Of a DNA stretch of 64,000 bases, positions 1-9,852 are shown in pieces. The translations under genes were made by a program, and so were the position numbers. Source of the stretch: Chitinophaga oryzae (GTDB taxonomy: Bacteria > Bacteroidota > Bacteroidia > Chitinophagales > Chitinophagaceae); assembly GCF_012516375.2 (NCBI RefSeq), contig NZ_CP051204.2, positions 2,790,001 to 2,854,000 on the forward strand, in the 5' to 3' direction. Position 1 is the first letter of the stretch; every line of letters begins with the position of its first letter. The notes beneath the pieces were generated by a model that had not been told where the DNA came from, ran no database searches, and worked only from the letters and a program-made list of their open reading frames with translations.

Positions 1-1
1 G

Positions 2-316
2 ATCTGCGACGACTTTAGCAATATGGTGAAGAGTGGCTATATGAGCGGCGCCTGCGAGGCGGACATGAAATTCCATGAAACCCTGATCGCGCTCTCCGGC
101 AATAACAAACTGATGGAGATCTACCAGTCCAGCAATATTCCCCTGTTTCATATGAAGCTGGGCAAGATGCTGGTGCAGATGGACGACTACGAACAAACCG
201 ATGAAGAGCATCGCGCCATCCTCCAGGCCCTGAAAAATAAAGATGTGAAGAAGGCAGAAGAAGCGCTGGTAAAGCATTTGCTGCGCGGAGAAGTCACCAC
301 CCTGGAAGAAGAATAG
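2..316 (+). CDS. GntR-family transcriptional regulator, FCD domain (5' truncated by window)
   Basis: The reading frame is open from the window edge, so only the C-terminal part of the gene is present. The visible protein is an all-helical FCD ligand-binding domain of the FadR subfamily of GntR regulators. It has the expected metal or ligand residues: Asp and His in ADMKFHETL, His in DEEHRAIL and His in VKHLLRG. The N-terminal winged helix lies outside the window. The family binds DNA as dimers and responds to sugar acids or other carboxylates. It sits directly upstream of a SusC/SusD catabolic operon, with an inverted repeat over the promoter between them, so it is the likely regulator of that operon. 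The family call is firm; the effector is unknown. Confidence 0.85.
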   Translation: MCDDFSNMVKSGYMSGACEADMKFHETLIALSGNNKLMEIYQSSNIPLFHMKLGKMLVQMDDYEQTDEEHRAILQALKNKDVKKAEEALVKHLLRGEVTTLEEE

Positions 317-339
317 CCCCTCCTTATTTTCCCTTTTAC

Positions 340-368
340 TCCCGGATTTCCCCTTCCGGGATTTTTTC
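340..368 (+). terminator. Rho-independent terminator after the GntR gene
   Basis: A 7-bp perfect stem TCCCGGA / TCCGGGA with an 8-nt loop is followed by six T residues, 24 bp after the regulator stop codon. It separates regulator transcription from the SusC operon. Confidence 0.7.
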
Positions 369-375
369 GCAAATA

Positions 376-412
376 TTTTTTTGTTTACAAAATTTGAATA
401 TATTTGTAAACA
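376..412 (+). promoter_or_regulatory. Promoter with overlapping operator upstream of the SusC operon
   Basis: A perfect 10-bp inverted repeat, TGTTTACAAA (382-391) and TTTGTAAACA (403-412), has an 11-bp spacer. The right arm contains TATATTTG (399-406), an exact match to the Bacteroidota -7 box TAnnTTTG. A T-rich stretch with TTTG at 380-383 lies in the -33 region, though its spacing of 15 is shorter than the usual 19-21. Overlap of operator and promoter fits repression by a dimeric regulator; the adjacent GntR protein is the obvious candidate, by inference. The remaining 413-682 is an untranslated leader of about 270 bp in which I see no further clear signal. Confidence 0.6.
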
Positions 413-682
413 GAGTGGCGAGCAACTGACCGATCCCGGCCGGTACCAAAGCCAACGTTATGTGAAACTTGCGGGCAGTGCCGACGCATCGTGTAGCCGC
501 GCCCGTATCATCAACCTGTAATGCCGGCATATGTTCTTATCAATCTGACGGAACAGTGAACGGTCCATAAAGTAAATCGCGAAAAAATCATCCTCCACTG
601 AAGCGGATGAGATGTCAACAGCACCGGCGCATGACTTATCATGCGCACGGGATTATCTAACCATTTTTATCTAACCAGAATT

Positions 683-3600
683 ATGAAAGGAACACACCTT
701 TACCTGTTTGCAACCCTGCTGTCGCTCGCCGCAGGTCTTTGCAAGCCACAAAAGCTGGTAGCACAGGAGGTCAGGGAAATCAAAGGGACAGTACTCGACA
801 GTGCTACCCAGGCTGCGCTTCCGGGTGTCACTGTATTTATCAAAGGCACCCAAACCGGTGCATCTACCAACGCGGAAGGCCGTTTTACCATCCGCGCCAC
901 CAGCAACGATGTGCTCTCCTTCACCTACATCGGTTATGATAAAAAAGAAACGGCTGTTGGCAACCGTAATACTGTTTTTATCTCCCTGCCTCAGAGCAAA
1001 ACAACATTAAATGAAACAGTGGTTATCGGTTATGGTGCAGTAAAGAAAAGTTCGGTAACTGCCGCTGTAGCCAAAGTGGAAAATAAAATACTCGACCAGG
1101 TACCTGCCGGCCGGCCGGAAGCGGCGCTGGTAGGCCGCATGGCCGGCGTAAACATTTCACAGTCACGCGGTCAGGCGGGCTCCGCACCCACCATCCGTAT
1201 CCGTGGCATCGGCTCCATCAGCGCGGGCAACGATCCGCTGATAGTCATCGATGGTATCCCCGGCGGTAACCTCGGCATGATCAACATGAATGATGTGCAA
1301 TCCGTGGAAGTGCTGAAAGATGCGTCTTCCGCAGCGATCTACGGCTCGCGTGCAGCCGGCGGGGTTATCCTCGTCACCATGAAAAAAGGCGTGGCCGGTA
1401 AACCCAAATTTAACTTCAACGGCTATGCAGGCCTCGGTAAAGCCATTGTGCACAACGACTGGATCACCGGCGATGAATACTACAACTACGCTGTTAAATA
1501 CCAGAACCGCGAATACGGCTGGGTAGGCGGCGACGTTAGTCTCCCGGTATGGGGCGACGCCAGAAGGCCCGCCGCCTACCAGGTAAGCGACGTATTGAAA
1601 ACCGGTCACGTAATATGGCAGGACGCTGTCATGCGCACCGCCCCCATCCAGAGCTATAACATCTCCGCCAGCGGCGGTACCGACAAAGCCACTTACTATG
1701 TGGCGGCCACTTATAAAGATGAACAAGGCTCCATGGTCAACACATGGTTTAAAACCTACGGCCTCAGAGCCAATGTAGATGTGCAGGCCAGCAAAGTGGT
1801 GAGTGTAGGCTTTATGCTGAATCCCACCTATTCCAAACGCCGCTATAACCCTTCAGAGATTCCTAACTATTCCAAATATCCTTCTTTTGTAGACGTGCAG
1901 CGTCCCAACGGTACCTATCCCACAGCCCGCGAATACTGGGGCGCTGTAGTCACCGGACAGGTAAACCCGATGGCTACACTGCAGGGCTCTGAATACTATG
2001 GCAGCAGCTTCAGCAACATCGGTGAAGCCTATCTGAAACTAAACCTGGCCAAAGGCCTGAGCTTCCGCTCTTCCGTGGGTACCACCATGGACTTCAGCAA
2101 CCGCGATGAGTTCCAGGCTTCCTGGGCCACCAGCGCCGCCAAAAATTCAGGTACCGATATTACGACCAACAATATCAATATCCTCAACGAAAACGTGTTG
2201 AGCTACAACACCACCTTCAAGGGGGGCCACGACCTGTCTGCCATCGCCGGCGCTTCCTATCAGCGTAACGACAGCAAGGCGGTAAACCTCTACGCTGTCG
2301 CCGGCAGCTATAATAACGATATCGTACATACGATGGGCAACGCTACCCTGGCGCCCAACAGCAATACCGTGAAAAGCAAATGGGGACTTATTTCCTACTT
2401 CACCCGCGTGAACTATGGTTATAAAGATAAATACCTCCTGTCAGCCTCCATCCGTACAGACGCCAGCTCCCGCTTCGGTCCGGACAACCGCTGGGGTTAC
2501 TTCCCCTCCGTATCCGCCGCCTGGCGCGTAAAACAGGAGAGTTTCCTGAAAGACTTCCAACCGATCAGTGACCTGAAGCTGAGAGCCAGCTGGGGCGTGA
2601 CGGGCAATTTCAACATCGGCGACTTCCAGTACCTCGGACTGATGGGCAACACGTTCTATTCTCCCGGTAACGTGGTGTCCAAAGGACAGGCGGCCATCAG
2701 CTACGGTAACAGCCAGCTCGGCTGGGAGAAAACCAAAGGCATCGATATCGGCGGTGAACTGTCTGTCCTGGACAACCGTATCAGCATCGTCTTCGATTAC
2801 TACGACAAACGCACCACCGACCTGCTGTACAGCATGCCTGTACCGGCAACCACCGGTTTCGGTACTACCATGACCAACATCGGGGAGATACGCAACCGCG
2901 GGATAGAGTTTGAAGTGAATACCCGTAACATCGTCGGCAAATTCAACTGGCAAACATCGTTCAACTATTCCCGTAACCGCAATACGGTAGAAGACCTCGG
3001 CGGCGTCAACAATGTGATCATCGCAGACCCTTCTTCCAATATGAACTGGATCCTCCGCGTAGGGGAGCCCATGTTCTCCTACTATGGTTATAAGATCAAC
3101 GGTATCTATAAAGATGCCGCCGATGTGGCGGCCAACCCGGGCATCGCCGGCTCCCGCCCGGGCAATCCGAAATTTGAAGATACCGATGGCAATAAAAAAA
3201 TCGATGCCAACGACAAACAGCTGCTGGGCAACTTTCAGCCCAAAGCCATCCTTGGAATGGTGAACAATTTCTCCTACAACAATTTTGACCTGAGCATCGC
3301 CATGCAGGCATCCCTTGGCGCCAAAATGTACAACTACGAAAACCAGTTTTACCAGGGCGCCCTGCTCGGCGCAATGCGCCGCTCGCTGGTGGAAAACCAG
3401 TGGTGGTCGCCATCGGACCCGGGCAACGGGAAAGTGCCTGCCAGCGCCCTCAATACATTGGGATTCCAGACAATGTCTGACGCTTATATAGAAGACGCCT
3501 CCTTCCTCGCCATTCGTAACGTAAACCTCGGGTATACCCTGCCGGAAACACTTATCCGCAAACTGCGGGTGACCAACTTCAGGGTATACCTTTCTGCCAG

Positions 3601-3757
3601 CAACCTGTTCATCTTCACCAAAAAAGAATTCCATGGATATAACCCCGAAGGTTATACGAAAGGAGAAGTGAACGGGGTGGCCAGCATGCCGGGCGCCAAC
3701 TACGGAGCAGAACCTATCAGCCGCATCTATGCGCTGGGATTCAACTTTAACTTCTAA
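683..3757 (+). CDS. SusC/RagA-type TonB-dependent outer-membrane transporter
   Basis: The protein of about 1024 residues has the SusC layout. A signal peptide ends near residue 28 (LVAQ), a carboxypeptidase-regulatory-like beta-sandwich covers about 31-108, a TonB-box-like stretch ETVVIGYGA follows, the plug domain contains VLKDASSAAIYGSRAAGGV, and a 22-strand barrel ends in aromatic FNFNF. I chose ATG 683 over the in-frame ATG 641 because it starts directly at the signal peptide (MKGTHLYLF). The protein imports oligosaccharides across the outer membrane together with its SusD partner, 18 bp downstream. It lacks an N-terminal STN signalling domain, which fits control by the upstream GntR regulator instead of an anti-sigma factor. 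The substrate is unknown; the downstream catabolic genes suggest an acidic or aminated sugar. Confidence 0.93.
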   Translation: MKGTHLYLFATLLSLAAGLCKPQKLVAQEVREIKGTVLDSATQAALPGVTVFIKGTQTGASTNAEGRFTIRATSNDVLSFTYIGYDKKETAVGNRNTVFISLPQSKTTLNETVVIGYGAVKKSSVTAAVAKVENKILDQVPAGRPEAALVGRMAGVNISQSRGQAGSAPTIRIRGIGSISAGNDPLIVIDGIPGGNLGMINMNDVQSVEVLKDASSAAIYGSRAAGGVILVTMKKGVAGKPKFNFNGYAGLGKAIVHNDWITGDEYYNYAVKYQNREYGWVGGDVSLPVWGDARRPAAYQVSDVLKTGHVIWQDAVMRTAPIQSYNISASGGTDKATYYVAATYKDEQGSMVNTWFKTYGLRANVDVQASKVVSVGFMLNPTYSKRRYNPSEIPNYSKYPSFVDVQRPNGTYPTAREYWGAVVTGQVNPMATLQGSEYYGSSFSNIGEAYLKLNLAKGLSFRSSVGTTMDFSNRDEFQASWATSAAKNSGTDITTNNINILNENVLSYNTTFKGGHDLSAIAGASYQRNDSKAVNLYAVAGSYNNDIVHTMGNATLAPNSNTVKSKWGLISYFTRVNYGYKDKYLLSASIRTDASSRFGPDNRWGYFPSVSAAWRVKQESFLKDFQPISDLKLRASWGVTGNFNIGDFQYLGLMGNTFYSPGNVVSKGQAAISYGNSQLGWEKTKGIDIGGELSVLDNRISIVFDYYDKRTTDLLYSMPVPATTGFGTTMTNIGEIRNRGIEFEVNTRNIVGKFNWQTSFNYSRNRNTVEDLGGVNNVIIADPSSNMNWILRVGEPMFSYYGYKINGIYKDAADVAANPGIAGSRPGNPKFEDTDGNKKIDANDKQLLGNFQPKAILGMVNNFSYNNFDLSIAMQASLGAKMYNYENQFYQGALLGAMRRSLVENQWWSPSDPGNGKVPASALNTLGFQTMSDAYIEDASFLAIRNVNLGYTLPETLIRKLRVTNFRVYLSASNLFIFTKKEFHGYNPEGYTKGEVNGVASMPGANYGAEPISRIYALGFNFNF

Positions 3758-3775
3758 TCAGCAAAAGCGTATTCC

Positions 3776-5242
3776 ATGAAAAAGAACAAACTATATATAC
3801 CGGTACTCCTCCTGGCACTCGCCGGCAGCAGCTGTACCAACAGCCTGCTGAACATGACGCCGGATTCCTCCCTGACGACCAACAACTTCTATAAAACGTC
3901 CAACGATATGGACCAGGCAGTCATCGGTATCTACAGCAGTATGCAGGACCGTAAGCCGAAAGACTACCTGCTGATGGAGATGCCCGGCGACAACCTCTAC
4001 ATGGGCACTGCCATGCCCGGCGTAAATGATCTCGACTATCTCACCGTAAACGCGGAAAATACTGCTGTCGCTGATTTCTGGGAGAAATGTTTTTACGGCA
4101 TCGGCCGCGCTAATGCTGTGCTGGAAAATATTGACCGCCCCACAGATTACGCCTCCGGTAAAAAGGAGCAGTTCGCCGGTGAAGCGAAATTCATGCGCGC
4201 CCTCTTTTATTTCGACCTGGTGAAACTGTTTGGTGGCGTACCCATGGTGACCAAAACACCGTCTATCAGCGAAGCGAAGAATATGCCGCGGGAATCGGCC
4301 GATAAAATCTATGAGTTGATTATCTCCGATTTAAAAGCAGCGATCGATCTGCTGCCGGCTCCCGCCACCGCGGCCAGGGGTCGCGCCAGCAAAGGCGCTG
4401 CCACAGGGCTTCTTGGCAAGGTGTACGTATACCGGAAAGATTGGGCCAATGCCAAAACTTACCTGGAAAAAGCCATCCGTGATTTTGGCTACCAGCTGGA
4501 ACCCGGCTTTGCCACCCTGTGGAGCCTGGCTTCAGAAGACAACAAAGAAATCATCCTCGCCATTAAATATACCGATGGGTCCAATGGCCATTCATTGGGT
4601 ATCGACTATGCACCGATCGGCGGCATCGCCGGTGTCGTAGGCTCGGGCAACCAGTACGCATTTCCTGCCTGGAGCCTGAACAAAAAATACGCGGACGGCG
4701 ACAGTCGCAAGGCGTCCACCATCTCCGACTACGTGGTGAAAGCCACTTCTCCCAATGATCCGCCGGCATGGGGCCCTTATGTGAAAAAGTACGCGACCAA
4801 ATTCACCGGCGCTACTTCCGGTCAGGACCTGCCCGTGCTGCGCCTTGCCGATGTCATCCTGCTTTATGCGGAAGCGCTGTACAACAGCGGTGACAAAGCC
4901 AATGCACTGATACAGCTGAATATGATCAGGGAAAGGGCTTTCGGAGATGCTGCGCACAACTACACTGCTGCTGACATTGCGGGGGCCGACAGCTTCCTGG
5001 ATAAGCTGCTGCTGGAAAGACAACTGGAACTGGCCTACGAAAACGAACGCTGGCCCGACCTGGTGCGTACCGGCCGTTTCATGACGGTGATGACAGAAGA
5101 GGAGCGGGACTATAACCCGGCCACGGGCACGGCCACCAAAGCGACGCTGTCGCCCAGGGCTACGATGGCGGTTTTCCCGGTGCCGCAGCGCCAGATCGAT
5201 CAGTATGCGCCCGGCGTACTGAAACAGAACGAAGGATATTAA
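3776..5242 (+). CDS. SusD/RagB-type surface glycan-binding lipoprotein
   Basis: The protein of 488 residues has a lipoprotein signal with Cys20 in AGSSC, then the helical TPR-rich SusD fold (FMRALFYFDLVKLFGGVPMV is the hallmark motif). The C-terminal region contains LLLERQLELAYENERWPDLVRTG and the typical end IDQYAPGVLKQNEGY. It caps the SusC barrel at the cell surface and captures the glycan. It follows susC by 18 bp and is clearly co-transcribed. Confidence 0.93.
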   Translation: MKKNKLYIPVLLLALAGSSCTNSLLNMTPDSSLTTNNFYKTSNDMDQAVIGIYSSMQDRKPKDYLLMEMPGDNLYMGTAMPGVNDLDYLTVNAENTAVADFWEKCFYGIGRANAVLENIDRPTDYASGKKEQFAGEAKFMRALFYFDLVKLFGGVPMVTKTPSISEAKNMPRESADKIYELIISDLKAAIDLLPAPATAARGRASKGAATGLLGKVYVYRKDWANAKTYLEKAIRDFGYQLEPGFATLWSLASEDNKEIILAIKYTDGSNGHSLGIDYAPIGGIAGVVGSGNQYAFPAWSLNKKYADGDSRKASTISDYVVKATSPNDPPAWGPYVKKYATKFTGATSGQDLPVLRLADVILLYAEALYNSGDKANALIQLNMIRERAFGDAAHNYTAADIAGADSFLDKLLLERQLELAYENERWPDLVRTGRFMTVMTEEERDYNPATGTATKATLSPRATMAVFPVPQRQIDQYAPGVLKQNEGY

Positions 5243-5279
5243 AATCATCAGTAACCAACCATACGCTTAATTGTACGGG

Positions 5280-6530
5280 ATGTTATACCAGGAAGGAATT
5301 GTTAAACGGATCATACTTGCCGGCATGGTAATGCTGGGTGGTATAATGTCCCATGCACAGCATGTGACCAGCGTGCGCGCTCATGGTGCCCTGGCGGACG
5401 GTAAAACGGACGACAGCAGAGCTTTTCAACGGGCAATTGCCAAAGCACAGAAGAACGGTACACGGAAAATATTTGTTCCGAAAGGGCACTATCTGATCGC
5501 GCAGCCCATCAGGCTACCATCCTATTTTACGCTGGAAGCCAGCCCGGACGCCTACATCGAACTGAAGCCATCCTGCAACCAATACCTGTTGCAGAATGAA
5601 GACCTGGTCAACGGCAACGCACATATTAAAGTGACCGGCGGCAAATGGAACGGCAACGGCTGGACGCAGACGCGCAGTATCCGCAGTACGGTCGACAGCT
5701 CTGAATTTTGTTTTGGCATGTTCTTCTACAAAGTACGGCAGCTGGAAGTCAGTAACCTGCAGGTAGACAGTACCCGCAGCTGGGGCATTGCTTACATGGA
5801 ATGCGATACCGTACACATACACGACATCCGTTTTCAGCAAAACCCATTCAAAGATGCGCGGCATACCAGCGCCCTCGGCCAAAACGGTGACGGGGTGACC
5901 GGCGGCGGCAATCATGTCCGCATCGAAAATATCTCCGGTTTTACCAACGACGACCTGGTGGCATTTGCTGCGGGAGGCGCCTGTTTTCAGGGGAGAATGG
6001 CCCCCTTTCCCGCGGTGGATTACCGGGACGTCACCGTACGGAATATTACCCCTGAGAATAGCTGCGATTCCATTCCTGCACTGAAGGCGGTGGCTTTTTA
6101 TACGTTTGAAAACAGGAAGGTGAGTGATATCACCATCGAAAATGTGCATGGTAATACAGCGATGGCTTCTGTCCTGTTTTACAGCCTTTTCGACAAGACC
6201 GGCTACTTCTCCAACGTAACCGTCAGGGATGTGTCGGGTGCCAATGTATACGGCCGCTCCACCCAGGCATGGTATCCCACGGAGTACGGCATTATCTGCG
6301 TGAGACAATCGGTGATAGACCGGCTGAATATCAGCCGCGTGAGCCGGGAGGAAAGGCGCTACGCCAATCCGCAGTTTTCGTTCGATAAACATACGATTAT
6401 CGATTCTCTTAACATCGATCAGGTAGACATCCGGCATCAGCAAATACAGGGCGACCTGCTGTGGCAGGCTGCCGGTGCGGTCATTAAAAACAGCCGCATC
6501 ACCGGGGTGTCTGTCCGGAACATGAAATAG
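5280..6530 (+). CDS. Exported right-handed beta-helix protein (pectate lyase-3 / GH28-like)
   Basis: The protein of about 416 residues has an N-terminal signal ending near HAQ. A pectate-lyase-superfamily start follows (VRAHGALADGKTDDSRAFQRAI, then IFVPKGHYLIAQPIRLPS). Multiple short beta-helix coils carry alternating hydrophobic residues. The stretch NGDGVTGGGNHVRIENISGFTNDDLVA resembles the aspartate-rich active region of GH28 polygalacturonase-type enzymes. I chose ATG 5280 over the TTG at 5271. It is probably a periplasmic or surface glycosidase or lyase acting on uronate-containing or related polysaccharide, and it sits in the SusCD operon. The exact family and substrate cannot be fixed from sequence reading alone. 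Confidence 0.75.
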   Translation: MLYQEGIVKRIILAGMVMLGGIMSHAQHVTSVRAHGALADGKTDDSRAFQRAIAKAQKNGTRKIFVPKGHYLIAQPIRLPSYFTLEASPDAYIELKPSCNQYLLQNEDLVNGNAHIKVTGGKWNGNGWTQTRSIRSTVDSSEFCFGMFFYKVRQLEVSNLQVDSTRSWGIAYMECDTVHIHDIRFQQNPFKDARHTSALGQNGDGVTGGGNHVRIENISGFTNDDLVAFAAGGACFQGRMAPFPAVDYRDVTVRNITPENSCDSIPALKAVAFYTFENRKVSDITIENVHGNTAMASVLFYSLFDKTGYFSNVTVRDVSGANVYGRSTQAWYPTEYGIICVRQSVIDRLNISRVSREERRYANPQFSFDKHTIIDSLNIDQVDIRHQQIQGDLLWQAAGAVIKNSRITGVSVRNMK

Positions 6531-6567
6531 GTGAGATTTTACATAAAATTTTAACAGCATCGCTATT

Positions 6568-7890
6568 ATGAACGCATGGCCCAAATCATCTTCGCTTTTA
6601 AAGAGCAATGAACAATGGATACCCGGTGGCGTGGTATCACTGAACCGTAAGTCAGATCCCAATATTTGTTTTGTCAGCGGGCAAGGCAGCCGGGTGAAAG
6701 ACCTGGAAGGAAATGAATACATCGATTACCAGGCAGGTTTCGCAGCGTCTTTCCTGGGACACAACGACCCGGACGTAAACAGGGCGGTACGCGCTGCGCT
6801 GGATAACGAAACACTCCTGATGGGCGCCGGTCCTACCAACCTCGAAGGTGAGTTTGCACAGCTTTTCTGTGACAGCGTACCTTCGGCGGAAAGCATCGAA
6901 ATCACCACGACGGGGTCTGAAGCGACCTATCACGCGATACGTATAGCCCGCGCCGTTACCGGCAAAAATCATATCATCGTTATGCAGGGAGGTTATAACG
7001 GCTGGCATAACGACGTGGCCTGTAACGTGATCAGCAGCCTCGCGGATGTGGGCGAACGGGTAAGCCCGGGAGAGTATCCGTTCGATTCCCTTTCTGCCGG
7101 CATTCCGGAGGGCCATTCTACATTGGTGCATGTGATCAACTATAACGACATCGCCTCTGTGGAATATGTCCTGCGACGTTACCCGGTAGCAGCTATCCTG
7201 CTGGAGCCTGTCTTACAGAACATCGGCGTGGTAAAACCACAGGCGGGCTACCTGGAAGCATTACGCCGGCTGGCCGACGAACATGGCTTCCTGCTGATCT
7301 TCGACGAGGTGAAGACAGGTTTCCGGCATGCATTGGGCGGCTATCAGCAGCTGTGTGGCGTGACGCCGGACCTCAGCACTTTTGGCAAAGCGGTGGCCAA
7401 CGGTTACCCTGTAGGCGTGATCGCCGGGAAGAAAAAATACATGGATTACTTCATTCATCCCGATAAAAGCAAAAAAGTACTGATCGCGGGTACCTTCAAT
7501 GCACACCCGCTGACCACGGCGGCGGCCATCGCTACCGTACGGAAGCTGGCTGCTGCTGAATTTAAAGTGTACGATCATGTGAACGCCCTGGGACAAATGC
7601 TGGAAGAGGGCTTAAACGATATCTTCAGCACTTCCGGCCGGCCTTTTCATATTGCCCGCCAGGGTTCCGCTTTTTGTGTGTATTTTATGGACCACAACCC
7701 GGTGGATTATCATGACATATTGAAACACCATGATTTTACGTTTGATAAAACATACCGGTTGAAACTGATTGAAAAAGGAATTTTTAATTTCCCTTTACCG
7801 ATCAAACAGGGTAGTATCTCTTATGCGCATACCACCAAAGACATCGAAGAAACATTAGATAAAACCAAATCAATACTGGCAGCGCTATGA
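6568..7890 (+). CDS. Class III PLP-dependent aminotransferase, glutamate-1-semialdehyde-aminomutase-like
   Basis: This 440-residue cytosolic enzyme has the fold-type I features of the HemL-like branch. [17 protein letters not shown] binds the PLP phosphate, [10 protein letters not shown] carries the PLP-stacking Asp, and [14 protein letters not shown] holds the Schiff-base Lys274. HemL itself normally sits with haem genes. Here the gene lies inside a sugar-uptake operon and overlaps the next gene by 4 bp (ATGA), so a role in transamination or amino-shift of a sugar-derived substrate is more likely than tetrapyrrole synthesis. That role is inferred from context only. Confidence 0.85.
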   Translation: MNAWPKSSSLLKSNEQWIPGGVVSLNRKSDPNICFVSGQGSRVKDLEGNEYIDYQAGFAASFLGHNDPDVNRAVRAALDNETLLMGAGPTNLEGEFAQLFCDSVPSAESIEITTTGSEATYHAIRIARAVTGKNHIIVMQGGYNGWHNDVACNVISSLADVGERVSPGEYPFDSLSAGIPEGHSTLVHVINYNDIASVEYVLRRYPVAAILLEPVLQNIGVVKPQAGYLEALRRLADEHGFLLIFDEVKTGFRHALGGYQQLCGVTPDLSTFGKAVANGYPVGVIAGKKKYMDYFIHPDKSKKVLIAGTFNAHPLTTAAAIATVRKLAAAEFKVYDHVNALGQMLEEGLNDIFSTSGRPFHIARQGSAFCVYFMDHNPVDYHDILKHHDFTFDKTYRLKLIEKGIFNFPLPIKQGSISYAHTTKDIEETLDKTKSILAAL

Positions 7891-9065
7891 AAATAACGGC
7901 GATAGAAACACAGGTTTGTCACGCGCGGATGCGCAACTGGATCTTTATCAAAATCGTCACCGACCAGCCCGGCCTGTGGGGATGGGGCGAAGCGACGCTG
8001 GAGTGGCACACGAGAGCGGTAGTAGGCGCTGTGGAAGATATCAGCCAGCTGCTGATCGGCGAAGATCCGCGCCGTATTGAATACCTGTGGCAGATGATGT
8101 ACCGCCAGCATTTCTGGCATGGCAACGGTATCGTTCGCGGTACGGCCATCAGCGGTATCGACATCGCCCTGTGGGATATCCTCGGAAAAATTCACGGCGT
8201 GCCCTGTCATGAGCTGTGGGGCGGCCGCGTAAGAGATTATATCCGCCTGTATTGTCATCTGGGCGGCGGCAAAATGGAGGACTTCTATGAAACTCGCCCG
8301 GATGATGCCGGCCGTTTTGGTGAACTGGCGGCACGCGCTGTGGAGGACGGTTTTACCGCGTTCAAATCCATGGCCGTGCCGGAAACCATGCCGCTGGAAG
8401 GACTGAAGCCTGTCCGTTATGCGGAAGCTTGTGTGAGGGCTATGCGGGAAGCGGTGGGAGAGGACATCGATATCATGGTGGACTGTCACGCTCGTCCCAG
8501 CCCGCTGATGGGACTTCAATTTGCGAAGGCGCTGGAGCCGTACGGCTTGTATTTCTTTGAAGAGCCCTGCTGGCCGGAGACGATGGAAGACATCGCCCGG
8601 ATACAACGGGCCGTGAAAACACCTATTGCCAGTGGAGAAAGGCTGGTGGGGGTACATGCTTTCAGAGATATGCTGGAGAAACGCGCTGTTAGCGTGATCC
8701 AGCCGGATATCACCCATTGTGGCGGACTGAGTGAAGTAAGACGGATAGCCGCGCTGGCAGAAGCCTACCGGGTGGCGGTAGCGCCGCACAACCCACAGGG
8801 GCCGGTAAGCACCGCGGCATCGATTGAGCTGGGCTTTGCCACGCCGTCTTATGCTATCTGTGAGAGTGTGCACAACGATGTGCCGTGGCGGGAAGAAGTG
8901 GTGAGCGAAGGCTTTACGGTAGAAAAAAAAGGAAGAATCGTAAAACCCAATCACCGTCCGGGATTGGGCATAGAGATCAACGAAGCGGCCGTGAAAAAAC
9001 ACCCTTTCCAACAGGAGGTGTTACAGCGGACGTTCTATAAAGATGGCAGTGTTGGTGACTGGTAA
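7887..9065 (+). CDS. Enolase-superfamily sugar-acid dehydratase (D-galactonate dehydratase-like)
   Basis: The protein of 392 residues belongs to the mandelate racemase/muconate lactonizing group and is closest in pattern to DgoD. The N-terminal capping domain starts KITAIETQV and has the typical [14 protein letters not shown]. The barrel carries the metal ligands Asp199 (VDCH), Glu225 (FFEEP) and Glu251 (ASGER). The two histidines expected for a galactonate dehydratase are present: His201 in the D-x-H motif and His301 in APHNPQGP. It should remove water from an aldonic or uronic acid to give a 2-keto-3-deoxy acid. Its start overlaps the upstream aminotransferase stop. The exact sugar acid is not determinable. 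Confidence 0.85.
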   Translation: MKITAIETQVCHARMRNWIFIKIVTDQPGLWGWGEATLEWHTRAVVGAVEDISQLLIGEDPRRIEYLWQMMYRQHFWHGNGIVRGTAISGIDIALWDILGKIHGVPCHELWGGRVRDYIRLYCHLGGGKMEDFYETRPDDAGRFGELAARAVEDGFTAFKSMAVPETMPLEGLKPVRYAEACVRAMREAVGEDIDIMVDCHARPSPLMGLQFAKALEPYGLYFFEEPCWPETMEDIARIQRAVKTPIASGERLVGVHAFRDMLEKRAVSVIQPDITHCGGLSEVRRIAALAEAYRVAVAPHNPQGPVSTAASIELGFATPSYAICESVHNDVPWREEVVSEGFTVEKKGRIVKPNHRPGLGIEINEAAVKKHPFQQEVLQRTFYKDGSVGDW

Positions 9066-9075
9066 AACAGCAGTT

Positions 9076-9840
9076 ATGGAAAAACTATTGGAGAAGAAAA
9101 CAGTCCTGGTCAGTGGCGCCCTTGGCGACATCGGCAGGGCAGTGGCCCTGGCGTTTGCGGCGCAGGGCGCCGGCGTGGCGCTGGGGGACCTGCAGCCCGA
9201 GGCAGCAGCCCGGCCGTTGCTGGAGGAACTGATGGCGATGGGCGCACCCTGTCACTATACGCAGGTAGACGTGTCCGACGCAGCGGCGGTTGACCGCTGG
9301 CTGCAGGCTGCAGAAGCGGCGTTGGGACTGGTGAGTATCACCGTTGCCAACGCTGCTACCGTCACTATCGCCGGCCTGTACCAGATATCGGCGGAACAGT
9401 GGAGCCAGGAGCTGCGGGTGAACCTCGACGGCGCTTTTTATGTAGCGCGGGCGGTCACGGCGCGTATGCTGGAACAACGTATAACCGGCAGCGTTGTCTT
9501 CGTAGGCAGCTGGGCGGCGGAAGTGGCGCATAGCCATATCCCGGCGTACTCGGTGTCCAAAGCCGGTCTGCGCATGTTATCCAAATGTATGGCGCTGGAA
9601 CTGGCGCCGCACGGCATTATGGTCAACGAGATCGCACCGGGCTATGTAGATGCCGGCCTTAGCCGCGTAGTATGGGAGCAGGCGCCGGAACAGAAAGAAA
9701 ATGCGCGCCTGAAAACACCTGTTCGGCAGCTGATCACACCCCGGCAGGTGGCCCGCGAAGTAGTGCGCCTCTGTGATCCGGAAAACAGGCATATCACCGG
9801 CAGCGTGCTGCTGATGGATGGCGGCCTGTCTCTCTTGTAA
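9076..9840 (+). CDS. Short-chain dehydrogenase/reductase (classical SDR)
   Basis: This protein of about 254 residues has a Rossmann start VLVSGALGDIGRAVALAFA, in which the usual TGxxxGIG is SGALGDIG. VANAATV is at the NNAG position, VFVGSWAAE holds the catalytic Ser, and AYSVSKAGLRML carries Tyr158 and Lys162. The C-terminal segment ITGSVLLMDGGLSLL is typical of classical SDRs. I chose ATG 9076 because the earlier ATG at 9043 would overlap the dehydratase by 23 bp and add a non-Rossmann extension. It is a probable NAD(P)-dependent oxidoreductase for a hydroxyl or keto intermediate of the same pathway. Confidence 0.88.
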   Translation: MEKLLEKKTVLVSGALGDIGRAVALAFAAQGAGVALGDLQPEAAARPLLEELMAMGAPCHYTQVDVSDAAAVDRWLQAAEAALGLVSITVANAATVTIAGLYQISAEQWSQELRVNLDGAFYVARAVTARMLEQRITGSVVFVGSWAAEVAHSHIPAYSVSKAGLRMLSKCMALELAPHGIMVNEIAPGYVDAGLSRVVWEQAPEQKENARLKTPVRQLITPRQVAREVVRLCDPENRHITGSVLLMDGGLSLL

Positions 9841-9852
9841 CAAACCAACGAC

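Noticed and set aside
2441..3634. Minus-strand open frame (397 codons) inside susC
   Set aside because: Composition is that of a shadow frame, and the SusC barrel on the other strand is unambiguous.
6568..7890. hemL, glutamate-1-semialdehyde aminomutase of haem synthesis
   Set aside because: Embedded in a sugar operon with translational coupling to a dehydratase; no other haem gene in the window.
5514..9011. Several minus-strand frames of 100-400 codons in the first catabolic operon
   Set aside because: All lie opposite genes with clear catalytic motifs and tight operon spacing.
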